In this document: positions 25,131 to 33,189 of the stretch, in pieces | Position numbering within the stretch: position 1 is the stretch's first letter | How the letters are laid out: every line of letters begins with the position of its first letter | Source: a virus | Virus record (IMG/VR): IMGVR_UViG_3300044910_000908 | Span: 17,068-81,067 of that record | Reading direction: 5' to 3' (one strand) | Length of the DNA: 64,000 bases | Translations under genes and position numbers: made by a program | Notes under the pieces: model-generated | What the model was told of the DNA's origin: nothing | Databases searched by the model: none | The model's input: only the letters and a program-made list of their open reading frames with translations

Positions 25131-25159
25131 ATTATATCACAAATTGATGTAAATGTAAA
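25131..25159 (-). promoter_or_regulatory. Early promoter, gp32 gene
   Basis: TTTACA, 17-bp spacer ending TGA, TATAAT reading leftward. Confidence 0.75.
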
Positions 25160-25600
25160 TTAAAATTTTGCAAAATGTCTATATTTTTTTGTGATGAGTT
25201 CTTCTTGACATTCTAGAACATCACGTTCTAATGATAAATGATTATCAACAATTGTGAATGGCTCTACAATTCCGGTGCATCTAGAATATTTTATTTTTTC
25301 ACTTACTATTATTTTATTTAATTTTTTAACTAATAATAAACCTAATATATTACTTCTAATTGCAGTATTAATGGTAATACAATCATCAATAACTTTAAAG
25401 TATTCTTTTCCAATACCTTGTAATGTTGTAATATTTGCATGTATAAAATTAACATATCCATGACTTTCTTGAATATTAGATAATTTGTTTATATGCCCAA
25501 TATAAATGTCATCTAAAAAGGAAATACCCTCAAGTATTTCAGGTAAAGTTTTAAAATCAACTTTTCTACCATGAATAAAATGATGACGCGGACTTATCAT
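25160..25600 (-). CDS. Degenerate leucine-rich-repeat-like protein, paralogue A
   Basis: 146 aa. The middle has irregular repeats (INTTLQGIGKEYFKVI, then IRSNILGLLLVKKL) and the C-terminus is DVLECQEELITKKYRHFAKF. The next gene upstream shares TLxGxGxxYFKxI, IxSxxLxxLxVxxL and DxLECQEELI, so the two arose by duplication. The pattern recalls LRR-like proteins found in many large phages. Role unknown. Coupled to its neighbour at 25600. Confidence 0.6.
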   Translation of the reverse strand: MISPRHHFIHGRKVDFKTLPEILEGISFLDDIYIGHINKLSNIQESHGYVNFIHANITTLQGIGKEYFKVIDDCITINTAIRSNILGLLLVKKLNKIIVSEKIKYSRCTGIVEPFTIVDNHLSLERDVLECQEELITKKYRHFAKF

Positions 25601-26028
25601 TATCTTGCTTGATGTTTATAACCATTAATAATTAATTCTTCCTGACATTCTAATATATCAAAAGTTGTTTGATATTTTTTAAGAATATTCATGGGTTTTT
25701 CATCAATAGGATTAGGTTTCCAAAATGAACGAGATATAAAATAAAAGCCATGTAAATATCTAACTTTTAGAATACTTAACATATGAGATTTAATATTATA
25801 TGGCAATTCTAAAGTTCCATGAATAGTTTTAAAATATCTAGAACCCATACCTTCAAGTGTTTGTAAATTTTGCAATCTAGATAAATCAACATTACCACGA
25901 ACTATTTTTGTTTTAAGACCTTTAAGATGAGTAATGATTTGATTTCTTTCACCGAAATCAAATACTAATCCTTCATGAATTTCCTCAGGAAGATTTTTTA
26001 ATTCAGATAATTTAGTTACGTAAATCAT
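25600..26028 (-). CDS. Degenerate leucine-rich-repeat-like protein, paralogue B
   Basis: 142 aa. Contains HLKGLKTKIVRGNVDLSRL and TLEGMGSRYFKTIHGTLELP, a phage-type LRR pattern, and ends DILECQEELIINGYKHQAR. Homologous to the downstream gene. Its ATG overlaps the stop of the 55-aa membrane peptide gene. Confidence 0.6.
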   Translation of the reverse strand: MIYVTKLSELKNLPEEIHEGLVFDFGERNQIITHLKGLKTKIVRGNVDLSRLQNLQTLEGMGSRYFKTIHGTLELPYNIKSHMLSILKVRYLHGFYFISRSFWKPNPIDEKPMNILKKYQTTFDILECQEELIINGYKHQAR

Positions 26029-26192
26029 ACTTTTATAATATAACCTAATTCAAATAATAAGAAAAATGCAGAAAGCAATGACATAACAATCATTAATATT
26101 TTTATACTGGTATCAAGACTACAATCACTTCTCCAAAATACAGCAAATACTACATAAATTATTAAGTTTAAAATTAAATATAAAAATAACAT
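26025..26192 (-). CDS. Small membrane peptide, 55 aa
   Basis: Two hydrophobic segments (LYLILNLIIYVVFAVF and ILMIVMSLLSAFFLLFEL) separated by RSDCSLDTS. Start behind AGAGGTTAATTAAAAA, ATGA-type overlap with the downstream gene. Function unknown. Confidence 0.6.
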   Translation of the reverse strand: MLFLYLILNLIIYVVFAVFWRSDCSLDTSIKILMIVMSLLSAFFLLFELGYIIKV

Positions 26193-26199
26193 TTTTTAA

Positions 26200-27297
26200 T
26201 TAACCTCTTGTATTATTAATAATTCTAATACTATCTACTTCTGAATATCTAATACTTTGGGTAGAATAGTATTGATTAGTTACTACTTCTAGAGACATAG
26301 TTTTATCTTCACGTTGATGGATACGTTGTTCAAGCAAATATAATGGAGACATAAATTCAAATCCAATAATGTAATAATTATGTTGTCTCAAAATAGTAAC
26401 CCATTGTCTTCTAGATTTTGGGCTTAGATTTGTATTGTCAATAATAATATTTTTATTTTGTTTAATAAATTCATTGAATTTTTTTCTAGTATATTCATTG
26501 AATTTTTCTGCATGTTCATTACAATAATTCCAAGCTTGTTTATATAGTTCTTTTATATTTGTTGTATGTTCTGGAAATATGTTAGAATAATATTCAATTC
26601 TATAATTATCAAAACTAAAGATAACAGTATTAGCATCTTGCATTAATTTTTCAGAAACTGTGCTTTTTCCAGAACCAGAAGGACCAACCAAAATATAAGC
26701 AGTTAGACCTGAATTATGTTTTTGATCTTGTTCTTGGAGATATAGAGTTTCATTAACCCAATTAGTAACAAATGGAATTTTACTATCTTCAGTAATTCTC
26801 CCACCAGCATCTGATAATAGAACATCAGCAAACATTTGAAGATTTCCAGTCAATGCTCTTGTACTATCAATTCTAAAATCATTATAACATTTTCTACCAT
26901 AAGGCAAATGATTTTCAATCATCCATCTTACTTGACGAATTTGCAAATCAGTTAAACCAAAATTGTTATTAGATAATACATAATCTTCAAATATTCTAGC
27001 AGATACTAGTTCATGTCCAGCATATGATTTATGCTGACCACGTTTTTCTGTAAATTTTTCTACTTCACATTTTGGTTTACCAACATCATGAAATAGAAGA
27101 GCCAATTGAGAAAGTAGTCTTTCATTTTCACTTCTATTTAGAAAGAAGTGTTCTTTATAAAAACGAAGTGTCATTTGTGTATGGACGGCAGTATTTTCTT
27201 CTCTATGATAAGGAGAATTTTCCTGAGTCATGAGCATGTGATGCCAGTATGATGTTTTAGTAAAGTTATGATAGATGTCTTCAAATTGTGTAGTCAT
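26200..27297 (-). CDS. HD-Pnk: HD-domain phosphoesterase fused to polynucleotide kinase
   Basis: 365 aa in two domains. HD domain (about 1-185): metal ligands H39, H70-D71 (FHDVGKP), H95, H130 (ENHLP) and an Asp near 163 (LLSDAGGR). Kinase domain (about 198-350): P-loop GPSGSGKST (205-213), FSFDNYR with the substrate-binding Asp, IIIDNTNLSPKSRR and a lid-like QRIHQRED. This matches the HD-Pnk architecture described from Runella, where the HD part removes 2',3'-cyclic phosphates and the kinase phosphorylates 5'-OH ends, that is, RNA end healing. An RNA ligase at 59895-60533 could then seal. A direct link to the insertion-bearing tRNAs is an inference. Confidence 0.85.
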   Translation of the reverse strand: MTTQFEDIYHNFTKTSYWHHMLMTQENSPYHREENTAVHTQMTLRFYKEHFFLNRSENERLLSQLALLFHDVGKPKCEVEKFTEKRGQHKSYAGHELVSARIFEDYVLSNNNFGLTDLQIRQVRWMIENHLPYGRKCYNDFRIDSTRALTGNLQMFADVLLSDAGGRITEDSKIPFVTNWVNETLYLQEQDQKHNSGLTAYILVGPSGSGKSTVSEKLMQDANTVIFSFDNYRIEYYSNIFPEHTTNIKELYKQAWNYCNEHAEKFNEYTRKKFNEFIKQNKNIIIDNTNLSPKSRRQWVTILRQHNYYIIGFEFMSPLYLLEQRIHQREDKTMSLEVVTNQYYSTQSIRYSEVDSIRIINNTRG

Positions 27298-27326
27298 TTT
27301 ATGTCCTCTGGTGAAATCATAAATAC

Positions 27327-27355
27327 ATCATATCACAACTATGGAGAAAAGTAAA
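27327..27355 (-). promoter_or_regulatory. Early promoter, HD-Pnk gene
   Basis: TTTACT, 17-bp spacer ending TGA, TATGAT reading leftward. It overlaps the RBS region of the divergent plus-strand gene. Confidence 0.7.
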
Positions 27356-27799
27356 ATGAAAAATTATTCAATTGATGCATCAGTTCCTAATAGATTATGT
27401 CTTCCTATTCTTGAACAATTTCCTGATGTTCCTATTATGGGTGAAATTGTTTTTTTTAATCAATACCCTAGAGAAGGCATTTATATTTTTGTTGGTGATG
27501 GTTGGAAGCCGTTATTTTCAACAGAAAATAACATTTGGGCAGCTCCAATTGTTGCAGAACCTGAACAAGTCATTTTTGAATTGAATGTTGAGTATAATAC
27601 TGATGGCAAATCGATTGTTGTATATAAGGATAGGGTAAGATTACTCCCTACAGAATTTGCTGAAGTTGCTAATAATCTCATTGCATGGAAAGGAGATGAC
27701 CTTATTGGTGGAGAAGTTTTTGAATTCCAAATCTTTAATAAAAAAATACATTCGGTATTTGACATTAAAGCCTTTAATAGACGCAAGGGTATATGCTAG
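27356..27799 (+). CDS. Unknown protein, possibly structural; the only plus-strand gene
   Basis: 147 aa from the ATG behind GGAGAAAAGTAAA; an ATG five codons earlier has no RBS. Contains GEIVFFNQYPREGIYIFVGDGWKPLF, a pattern common in phage tail fibre and neck proteins (strand, then x-x-GDGWKPL), and a beta-rich C-terminal half. It reads against all other genes, from a start only 58 bp from the HD-Pnk start. Tail-fibre-like identity is tentative. Confidence 0.6.
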   Translation: MKNYSIDASVPNRLCLPILEQFPDVPIMGEIVFFNQYPREGIYIFVGDGWKPLFSTENNIWAAPIVAEPEQVIFELNVEYNTDGKSIVVYKDRVRLLPTEFAEVANNLIAWKGDDLIGGEVFEFQIFNKKIHSVFDIKAFNRRKGIC

Positions 27800-27890
27800 A
27801 GTCACTGGTTTTGTGTAACCTATTATAACATATTGGTGACTTTTATAAAGGTCGCCATGATAATCTCTGTTCTTATTCATTCTTCTAATT

Positions 27891-27928
27891 AAAATGGCTT
27901 ATTCTTTTATTTAAAGATAAGCCATTTT
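27891..27928 (+). terminator. Terminator of the plus-strand gene
   Basis: 12-bp stem AAAATGGCTTAT / ATAAGCCATTTT with a 14-nt loop, followed rightward by TGTTTTT. Confidence 0.7.
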
Positions 27929-27953
27929 TGTTTTTAAAGTCTTCTCTTACGAA

Positions 27954-28059
27954 AAAGTACACAACTATATTACGGCCTTGTTTTTTGATAAAATTTTTCT
28001 GATTTGCCGGAGCTCATGTTATTGATTTAATTCCTGTTATCCAAGAAAGTACACAACTA
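27954..28059. repeat. Direct repeat AAAGTACACAACTA, two copies
   Basis: 14-nt identical copies at 27954-27967 and 28046-28059, 92 bp apart, in the non-coding stretch. Confidence 0.7.
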
Positions 28060-28092
28060 ATGCTATCCCCTGTATTTTTATTTAAAATGATA

Positions 28093-28134
28093 TTTTTCGT
28101 AAAATTTTTTGGCGAGATTTTTTCGTAAAATTTT
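28093..28134. repeat. Direct repeat TTTTTCGTAAAATTTT, two copies
   Basis: Identical 16-nt copies at 28093-28108 and 28119-28134, 26 bp apart, in the same non-coding stretch. Confidence 0.7.
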
Positions 28135-28382
28135 ATAAGCAGAGGAAAAATTCTTTTTTATAAATTACTTGAAAAAGACATGTTATGCGAAATTCGTTAT
28201 CTTTATGTCATGTGATAAATTATATCAATTTTAAAAACCTGGTATTCATGGCGTTATTTCTAGAAGAATAGGTATAATAACTATAAGGTCGATTTCTGCA
28301 TGTATAGCCATGATTATCTGACAGGAGTTTTTATTTTTATGTATAGAATAGTGTCTTTTTTAATATTTTTTAGATAAAAATA

Positions 28383-28409
28383 AAGGAGAGATTTTTTAGG
28401 TCTCTCCTT
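28383..28409 (-). terminator. Terminator of the MoxR-like gene
   Basis: 9-bp stem AAGGAGAGA / TCTCTCCTT, followed leftward by TATTTTTAT, 27 nt past the stop codon. Confidence 0.65.
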
Positions 28410-28435
28410 ATTTACATGTTATAAAAGATTAAATG

Positions 28436-31147
28436 TTATTTAAGTTCATCTTCTACTATTCCAACAATTACTTCAGCTATACCAGCAAATTTATTTGTGA
28501 TTTCACCTAGTAATTCAGGATCCATTTTTTCTTTCATTTGTTGTCTAAAAGATTTCATACCTGCATTAATACTAATATAAACTGCATTAATTTTTTCATT
28601 ACTAAATTGATTAATCCATAATGCAAATACAATTTCTCTCATAAAGTTTTCTAATAAACTTACTTTAGAAGATGGGTCAGCTACAATTTTATCATCTTTT
28701 AAAATTTTAACATTATAATCATCTTTAAGAATATATTTGTCAGCACTTTCTTGGTCAACAATTTTATGCATAATTAAATCAGTTAAATCTTCTCTAAATT
28801 TACTCAAATCTACATTGTTTATGAAATTAATGAAATCACTATTTTCAGCAGCTGAAGTTGTGGCAGCTGCATCAAAATGTTCTTCAACAATATCCATTAA
28901 ACTTGAAGAGCGAGTATTAACTGCTTTTTTATAGAAAATATTTTCACCAATATCAATATCGGAACTATTCATAATCCAAGCTTTTAAATCATTCATAAAT
29001 TCATCAGATTCTAAACCGCCATGTTTAACAAAAATAAATGATAAATTACGTTTAAAATTTTTAAATATTTTATCTCTAACTCCATCTTCAACTTTTGCTA
29101 ATTCTTTTGCTGATAAATTATCTAATTGTTTTCTTCTTATAGAATTTATTGCTCTTTGTAAAGATTTGCTAAGCCCATAATAGAACATTGTGTATTCACG
29201 TGGAGATATCCAGACATCAGTTCCTAAATCTATATGGAATGGACGTTCTTTTAATGGAATAGTATGTTGTTTAGATTGAAATTTATTAGCAAATTTCTTA
29301 ATAATATCTAATGATATTTCTTGAGTAATATCTTCAGTTTTTGGAACTTTTTTATCTTTTAAATATTCCATTGTTGCATTCCAATCTGCACCTGCATCAA
29401 CAATATCTAATACATCACGCATATGTTTAGTTAATTCTTGAGCACCAACATCATGAGGATTAATCGCAGCTATCATCATTGCTTCTTCTGGCAATTTTAA
29501 TAATTCACCATGTTCTGAACTAGGACCAAAATTCTTTTCTAATAATACTCTACGAATTGCATTAAAAACTTTTGGACTATTTCTATTTAATTCATCAAAG
29601 AAAATTAAGTATTTAACTTTACGTTTTTTATATTCTTCAATTTTTTCCTGATAATCATCTGGATTATCTTGTTTTAATGTATAAAAATAAACTTTATCTT
29701 CTTCATGAATTTTTTCTAGTATTTGTTGATATAAACTAGGAATAGAAAAAGAAGTTTCAATTTTACCTGAACCATCTTTTTTTGGTATTGGCAAACCAAC
29801 AACATCTTCTGCGTTAATAGTAGATACATCTATATCAATAAATCTTAAATTCATTTTTTTTGCTATTGAAGTAGCTTGAGCTGTTTTACCAATACCTGGA
29901 GGACCAGCTATAACTGGAACATAAGTTCGATATTTAGAACCAAGTTTTTCGCGCATTTCAATTTGATGTTTTAAAGTATCTTTCCATTCAGTAATATCAT
30001 TAACAGCACTATGACTAACTTCAATATTAGAAGTTTGTTTAATCAATTCAGCAGTTGCTTTTAATACTTTGTTAACAAGTTCAGAATGACTTCCAGATAA
30101 ATAATTTCTAAAATTTAATTTCACATTTGATAATAAATTTTTAGCATCTTTTTCATCCTTAACAGGTAATGCTTCATTAATATAAAGCAATAATTGTTCC
30201 CATCTACGAGGAGATGTTCTAACTTCACTTTCAATATCTTCATGACTAATATCTTCATCTTCTAAAATATGATGAAATTTATTAATAATTTGAGGTTTTA
30301 ATTTAATATGTTCATCCTTCTCAAATTTATATACTAACCAAGAAAACCATTCACCTTTTTTAGGAGCTTCCATTTCAACATGTTCAAATTGTGTATTTGT
30401 AGGAATTTCATCAACACCTTGATCACCTAAATTAGTAGCATATACAATATATGTATTTTTTGGAATAGTATGAGCACCTATTTTACCATTTAATATTCCA
30501 CGTAACATATTACGAATACGCATAGATGTTTGTCTAAAAAATTCATCTAAAAATAAAATAACATTGTAAGAATTTCTAACTTCTTTAAATTCATCAGGTA
30601 TTGTTGTTTCATTACCACCAAAATATTCAAACAATTCAATAATATCTTTACCAGATCTATAAATTGCTGATAAATATTCACTATCTGGAATTTTACGAGC
30701 ATGCTTAATTAATGAATATAAATTACTATCAGCTAATTCAACTTTATATTCATCACCAGTTAATTGAGTATTTCCACCCTTCTTATTATCTGACAAACCA
30801 TCAAAAACAATAAATGGGATATTAATAATATGTTCTTCAACAATATGTGGAGCTTCAATAACAATTAATTCAATACCTAATAATCTTGAAAATAAAGTGA
30901 TACGCTGAGTTTTTCCAGTTCCAGGCTCCCCACTTAAAAGAATTCCATGATATTGATCAAATGCTTGATTATTATCCATACTATCAAAAATATTTTCAAA
31001 TAATTCTATAGTTTGTTCCATTCCAACAGTTGATGGAACAAATTCTTGTATATCTTCTTGTTTACTCATATCATCATTTTCCTGTGTTTTTTTAGGACGG
31101 GCCATTTCGTTAAGCAATTGTTGTTTTAAATTTGATTTTTTTTCCAT
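28436..31147 (-). CDS. Double-AAA MoxR/dynein-type ATPase
   Basis: 903 aa with two AAA modules. First: Walker A GEPGTGKT (73-80) and Walker B ILFLDEFFR with an arginine-rich helix after it. Second: Walker A GPPGIGKT near residue 415 and Walker B YLIFFDELNR, with AAINPHD as sensor 1. The order resembles MoxR/McrB-like ATPases that remodel protein complexes, often with a VWA partner; such a partner is encoded at 3800-4849. The role in the phage is unknown. RBS AGGTGTTATA. Confidence 0.85.
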   Translation of the reverse strand: MEKKSNLKQQLLNEMARPKKTQENDDMSKQEDIQEFVPSTVGMEQTIELFENIFDSMDNNQAFDQYHGILLSGEPGTGKTQRITLFSRLLGIELIVIEAPHIVEEHIINIPFIVFDGLSDNKKGGNTQLTGDEYKVELADSNLYSLIKHARKIPDSEYLSAIYRSGKDIIELFEYFGGNETTIPDEFKEVRNSYNVILFLDEFFRQTSMRIRNMLRGILNGKIGAHTIPKNTYIVYATNLGDQGVDEIPTNTQFEHVEMEAPKKGEWFSWLVYKFEKDEHIKLKPQIINKFHHILEDEDISHEDIESEVRTSPRRWEQLLLYINEALPVKDEKDAKNLLSNVKLNFRNYLSGSHSELVNKVLKATAELIKQTSNIEVSHSAVNDITEWKDTLKHQIEMREKLGSKYRTYVPVIAGPPGIGKTAQATSIAKKMNLRFIDIDVSTINAEDVVGLPIPKKDGSGKIETSFSIPSLYQQILEKIHEEDKVYFYTLKQDNPDDYQEKIEEYKKRKVKYLIFFDELNRNSPKVFNAIRRVLLEKNFGPSSEHGELLKLPEEAMMIAAINPHDVGAQELTKHMRDVLDIVDAGADWNATMEYLKDKKVPKTEDITQEISLDIIKKFANKFQSKQHTIPLKERPFHIDLGTDVWISPREYTMFYYGLSKSLQRAINSIRRKQLDNLSAKELAKVEDGVRDKIFKNFKRNLSFIFVKHGGLESDEFMNDLKAWIMNSSDIDIGENIFYKKAVNTRSSSLMDIVEEHFDAAATTSAAENSDFINFINNVDLSKFREDLTDLIMHKIVDQESADKYILKDDYNVKILKDDKIVADPSSKVSLLENFMREIVFALWINQFSNEKINAVYISINAGMKSFRQQMKEKMDPELLGEITNKFAGIAEVIVGIVEDELK

Positions 31148-31178
31148 TATAACACCTAATAAGTCCTTTGTAAAATTT

Positions 31179-31376
31179 TTAATTACCTTTTTTAATTTTA
31201 TGATATAGCTTAGGATTTCTAGAACGAATATCCTTTAAATGTTCTATAAACTCTGGCGTCCAGTCTTCTTTCGAAATGCCGATTGGTCTTTCAATATCAT
31301 CAGAAGAACTATCTTCTTCAAATAATACACTCTCATTTGCTAATTTGTTTTGATTATGAAAAAAATTCAATTTCAT
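31179..31376 (-). CDS. Small unknown protein, 65 aa
   Basis: Contains SSSDDIERPIGISKEDWTPEFIEHLKDI and a basic C-terminus. RBS AAAGGAAGTAGACA. Lies just upstream of the MoxR-like gene in the same unit. Confidence 0.6.
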   Translation of the reverse strand: MKLNFFHNQNKLANESVLFEEDSSSDDIERPIGISKEDWTPEFIEHLKDIRSRNPKLYHKIKKGN

Positions 31377-31440
31377 TGTCTACTTCCTTTAAAAATTATG
31401 TTTATTTTTTATTTATCTTATTCCAAACTTTAAACAAAAA

Positions 31441-31467
31441 AATAGGGAATTAAATTAATTCCCTATT
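31441..31467 (-). terminator. Strong hairpin terminator
   Basis: Nearly perfect palindrome, arms AATAGGGAATTAA / TTAATTCCCTATT, followed leftward by TTTTTTG, just past the Lys/Glu-rich gene. Confidence 0.75.
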
Positions 31468-31485
31468 TCATTTAAAAAATTTTTA

Positions 31486-31728
31486 TTACTCTGTTTTTGC
31501 GATTTCTTCACCAACAACTTCTTCAACAGTTTTAACTTCAACAATTGGTTCCTCTACTTTAACTTCTTCTTTAACAATAACAACTTCTTCTTTTTTCTCA
31601 ACTTTAGGTTGTTTTTCTTTCTTTTCAGATTTAACTTCACCTAATTTTGCTTGTAATTGTTCAGCAACTCCAGCTAAAGTTTCATTATCTTTTACAACTT
31701 TTAATAATTTTTCATAATCTTGTGACAT
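31486..31728 (-). CDS. Lys/Glu-rich low-complexity protein, 80 aa
   Basis: N-terminal helix (residues 1-32) followed by a Lys/Glu/Val tail (about 33-80) of the KKEEVVIVKEE type, probably disordered. Preceded by a late promoter and followed by a strong terminator, so likely an abundant late product. Function unknown. Confidence 0.65.
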   Translation of the reverse strand: MSQDYEKLLKVVKDNETLAGVAEQLQAKLGEVKSEKKEKQPKVEKKEEVVIVKEEVKVEEPIVEVKTVEEVVGEEIAKTE

Positions 31729-31767
31729 TATATAATCTCCATATTAAATTTTTATTAACCAAAAATA

Positions 31768-31775
31768 TATTTATA
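31768..31775 (-). promoter_or_regulatory. Late promoter TATAAATA
   Basis: Exact element, 40 bp upstream of the 80-aa gene; overlaps the stop codon of the next gene. Confidence 0.6.
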
Positions 31776-32496
31776 AAATTACTAAACTAGTTCCACAATT
31801 TGGACAGAATTTAGAGCTTTGTTTATTTTTTCTACCACATGTTGAGCATATAGGATTATCTTTTACAGTGATAGGTTTTTCAATTTTTGTATTATGAATT
31901 GATTGACCTTTTAATTTTAGTATAATACTATCAGTATTTAATTCATATTGTTTAATATTTGTCACAACTGAAAACTCTTGATTAGAAATTCCACCTGGAA
32001 CAGTTATACCATCATTAGAATTACTGGAATAACTAACAGCACGCAAAATTGGATTGCTATGATAGTTGTTGCAAGTAATTGGCGGAATGTAATATGGTTG
32101 TGGTCCATATAATGGTGCTGGAACATGAAGAGGATATGTTATTTTTTCAAATTGGTAATCAATTTTTATTAAACCATCTTCTAATTGATTACCTCTAAAA
32201 TTTTCTATTTCAGAAGTTTTTTCAATAAATTTGAATTTATTTCCTTGATTTAAATTATTATTTTTTATAAATCTTTCTATTTCAATAGTTTCATTGGCAT
32301 TAATTATTAATTCATGATTATCTAATACAGAATTTCCATCAATAAATATTTTTACTTTACAAGAAACAGAATTCAGATTTTTTAATATGATTGAATAAGT
32401 AGAACCAAATGGTAAATAAACTTCTTCACCATTATATTCTCTTAAAATATTTCCATTGCATTTTAAAGACACAACAAATTTTTTATGATATACCAT
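31771..32496 (-). CDS. Unknown protein with C-terminal zinc ribbon, 241 aa
   Basis: Beta-rich N-terminal two thirds (KIFIDGNSVLDNHELIINANETIEI), a Tyr/Pro-rich segment (PLYGPQPYYIPP, about 120-135), and a C-terminal double-knuckle zinc ribbon CSTCGRKNKQSSKFCPNCG (216-234). Family unknown. RBS AAAGGAGAAATAAC. Confidence 0.7.
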   Translation of the reverse strand: MVYHKKFVVSLKCNGNILREYNGEEVYLPFGSTYSIILKNLNSVSCKVKIFIDGNSVLDNHELIINANETIEIERFIKNNNLNQGNKFKFIEKTSEIENFRGNQLEDGLIKIDYQFEKITYPLHVPAPLYGPQPYYIPPITCNNYHSNPILRAVSYSSNSNDGITVPGGISNQEFSVVTNIKQYELNTDSIILKLKGQSIHNTKIEKPITVKDNPICSTCGRKNKQSSKFCPNCGTSLVIL

Positions 32497-32561
32497 GTTA
32501 TTTCTCCTTTTTGAAACGGCATACAGAGTAAATGCCCAAAATGTTTAAAACTCTGTTAAAA

Positions 32562-32595
32562 AATTAAGACCTTCGATATAATGAAGGTCTTAATT
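32562..32595 (-). terminator. Hairpin terminator
   Basis: 13-bp stem AATTAAGACCTTC / GAAGGTCTTAATT followed leftward by TTTTAACAG; ends the 63-aa gene unit. Confidence 0.7.
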
Positions 32596-32601
32596 AAAAT
32601 A

Positions 32602-32609
32602 TATTTATA
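32602..32609 (-). promoter_or_regulatory. Late promoter TATAAATA
   Basis: Exact element at the stop codon of the 63-aa gene, 106 bp upstream of the zinc-ribbon gene. The terminator hairpin lies between, so its output would have to read through it. Confidence 0.45.
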
Positions 32610-32796
32610 AAATTAATAATAAAACAATAATAGAAATTACAGCGCTTGTCAATAATGTTCCTACATCAAATGAAGCTGGAGCTTGTTGAATATTAACAAT
32701 ACTTGATTTAGTTTCAACAATTGGCAAATCTTGATATTCTCTAGCAATTAACGCCTTCTTTTCTTTCTTTAATTTATCAAATTCCTTTTTCAACAT
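32605..32796 (-). CDS. Small tail-anchored membrane protein, 63 aa
   Basis: Charged N-terminus (LKKEFDKLKKEKKAL) and a single C-terminal hydrophobic segment LLTSAVISIIVLLLIL. Coupled to the upstream 99-aa gene by a 1-bp overlap. Such pairs can be lysis or envelope proteins, but this is not shown. Confidence 0.6.
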   Translation of the reverse strand: MLKKEFDKLKKEKKALIAREYQDLPIVETKSSIVNIQQAPASFDVGTLLTSAVISIIVLLLIL

Positions 32797-33095
32797 TATT
32801 TAATCTCCGTTGTTAATTGTTCTTGTTTCATTTTTGTTACTGCTAATTCCACAGCTAAAGCCACAACAGACATACCAACGCTCATTTGGGCTGCACCTAA
32901 TTCTGCTAAAATTGTAGCAATAACAACTTCACGTTTAGCGGAACCAGTAATTAAATTTGGGTCTGCAGCTACTTGAGCAACTAATCTTTTAGCAATAGGA
33001 AGAACAACTTTTAATTCTTCATTTAAAGCTTTGTTAAATAGAACTGCTAAAAATTCACCCAAATCTCCAAAAAATTTTAATAACCATGCTTTCAT
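32796..33095 (-). CDS. Unknown protein, 99 aa, possibly holin-related
   Basis: Amphipathic helices with an N-terminal FFGDLGEFLAVLFNKAL and a hydrophobic end MSVGMSVVALAVELAV. The VLPIAKRLVAQVAADPN segment and the overall plan recall some holin-like proteins, but evidence is weak. Paired with a membrane peptide downstream. Confidence 0.6.
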   Translation of the reverse strand: MKAWLLKFFGDLGEFLAVLFNKALNEELKVVLPIAKRLVAQVAADPNLITGSAKREVVIATILAELGAAQMSVGMSVVALAVELAVTKMKQEQLTTEIK

Positions 33096-33119
33096 GAGTA
33101 TTCTCCTAATGTATTATAA

Positions 33120-33132
33120 AATAGTATTTATT
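33120..33132 (-). promoter_or_regulatory. Late promoter variant AATAAATACTATT
   Basis: 12 of 13 bases match the T4 late consensus TATAAATACTATT; 25 bp upstream of the 99-aa gene. Confidence 0.5.
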
Positions 33133-33137
33133 AAACA

Positions 33138-33171
33138 AAAAAGGACAATCTTTTTCAAGACTGTCCTTTTT
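33138..33171 (-). terminator. Terminator of the RCC1-like gene
   Basis: 10-bp stem AAAAAGGACA / TGTCCTTTTT followed leftward by TTGTTT. Confidence 0.7.
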
Positions 33172-33189
33172 GAGGTTTATAAGGAGATT

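Larger units (their letters stand above)
27930..28380. other. 450-bp non-coding stretch with short direct repeats
   Basis: The largest gene-free stretch in the window, between convergent transcription units. No frame of useful length with an RBS is seen on either strand. It holds two pairs of direct repeats (annotated separately), a few less AT-rich patches (GCCGGAGCTCATG) and no tRNA-like fold that I can see. It could be a replication origin, a regulatory RNA region or an insertion scar. Confidence 0.6.

Noticed and set aside
28093-28134. The TTTTTCGTAAAATTTT pair as an iteron origin
   Set aside because: Only two copies exist; kept as a repeat, not called an origin.
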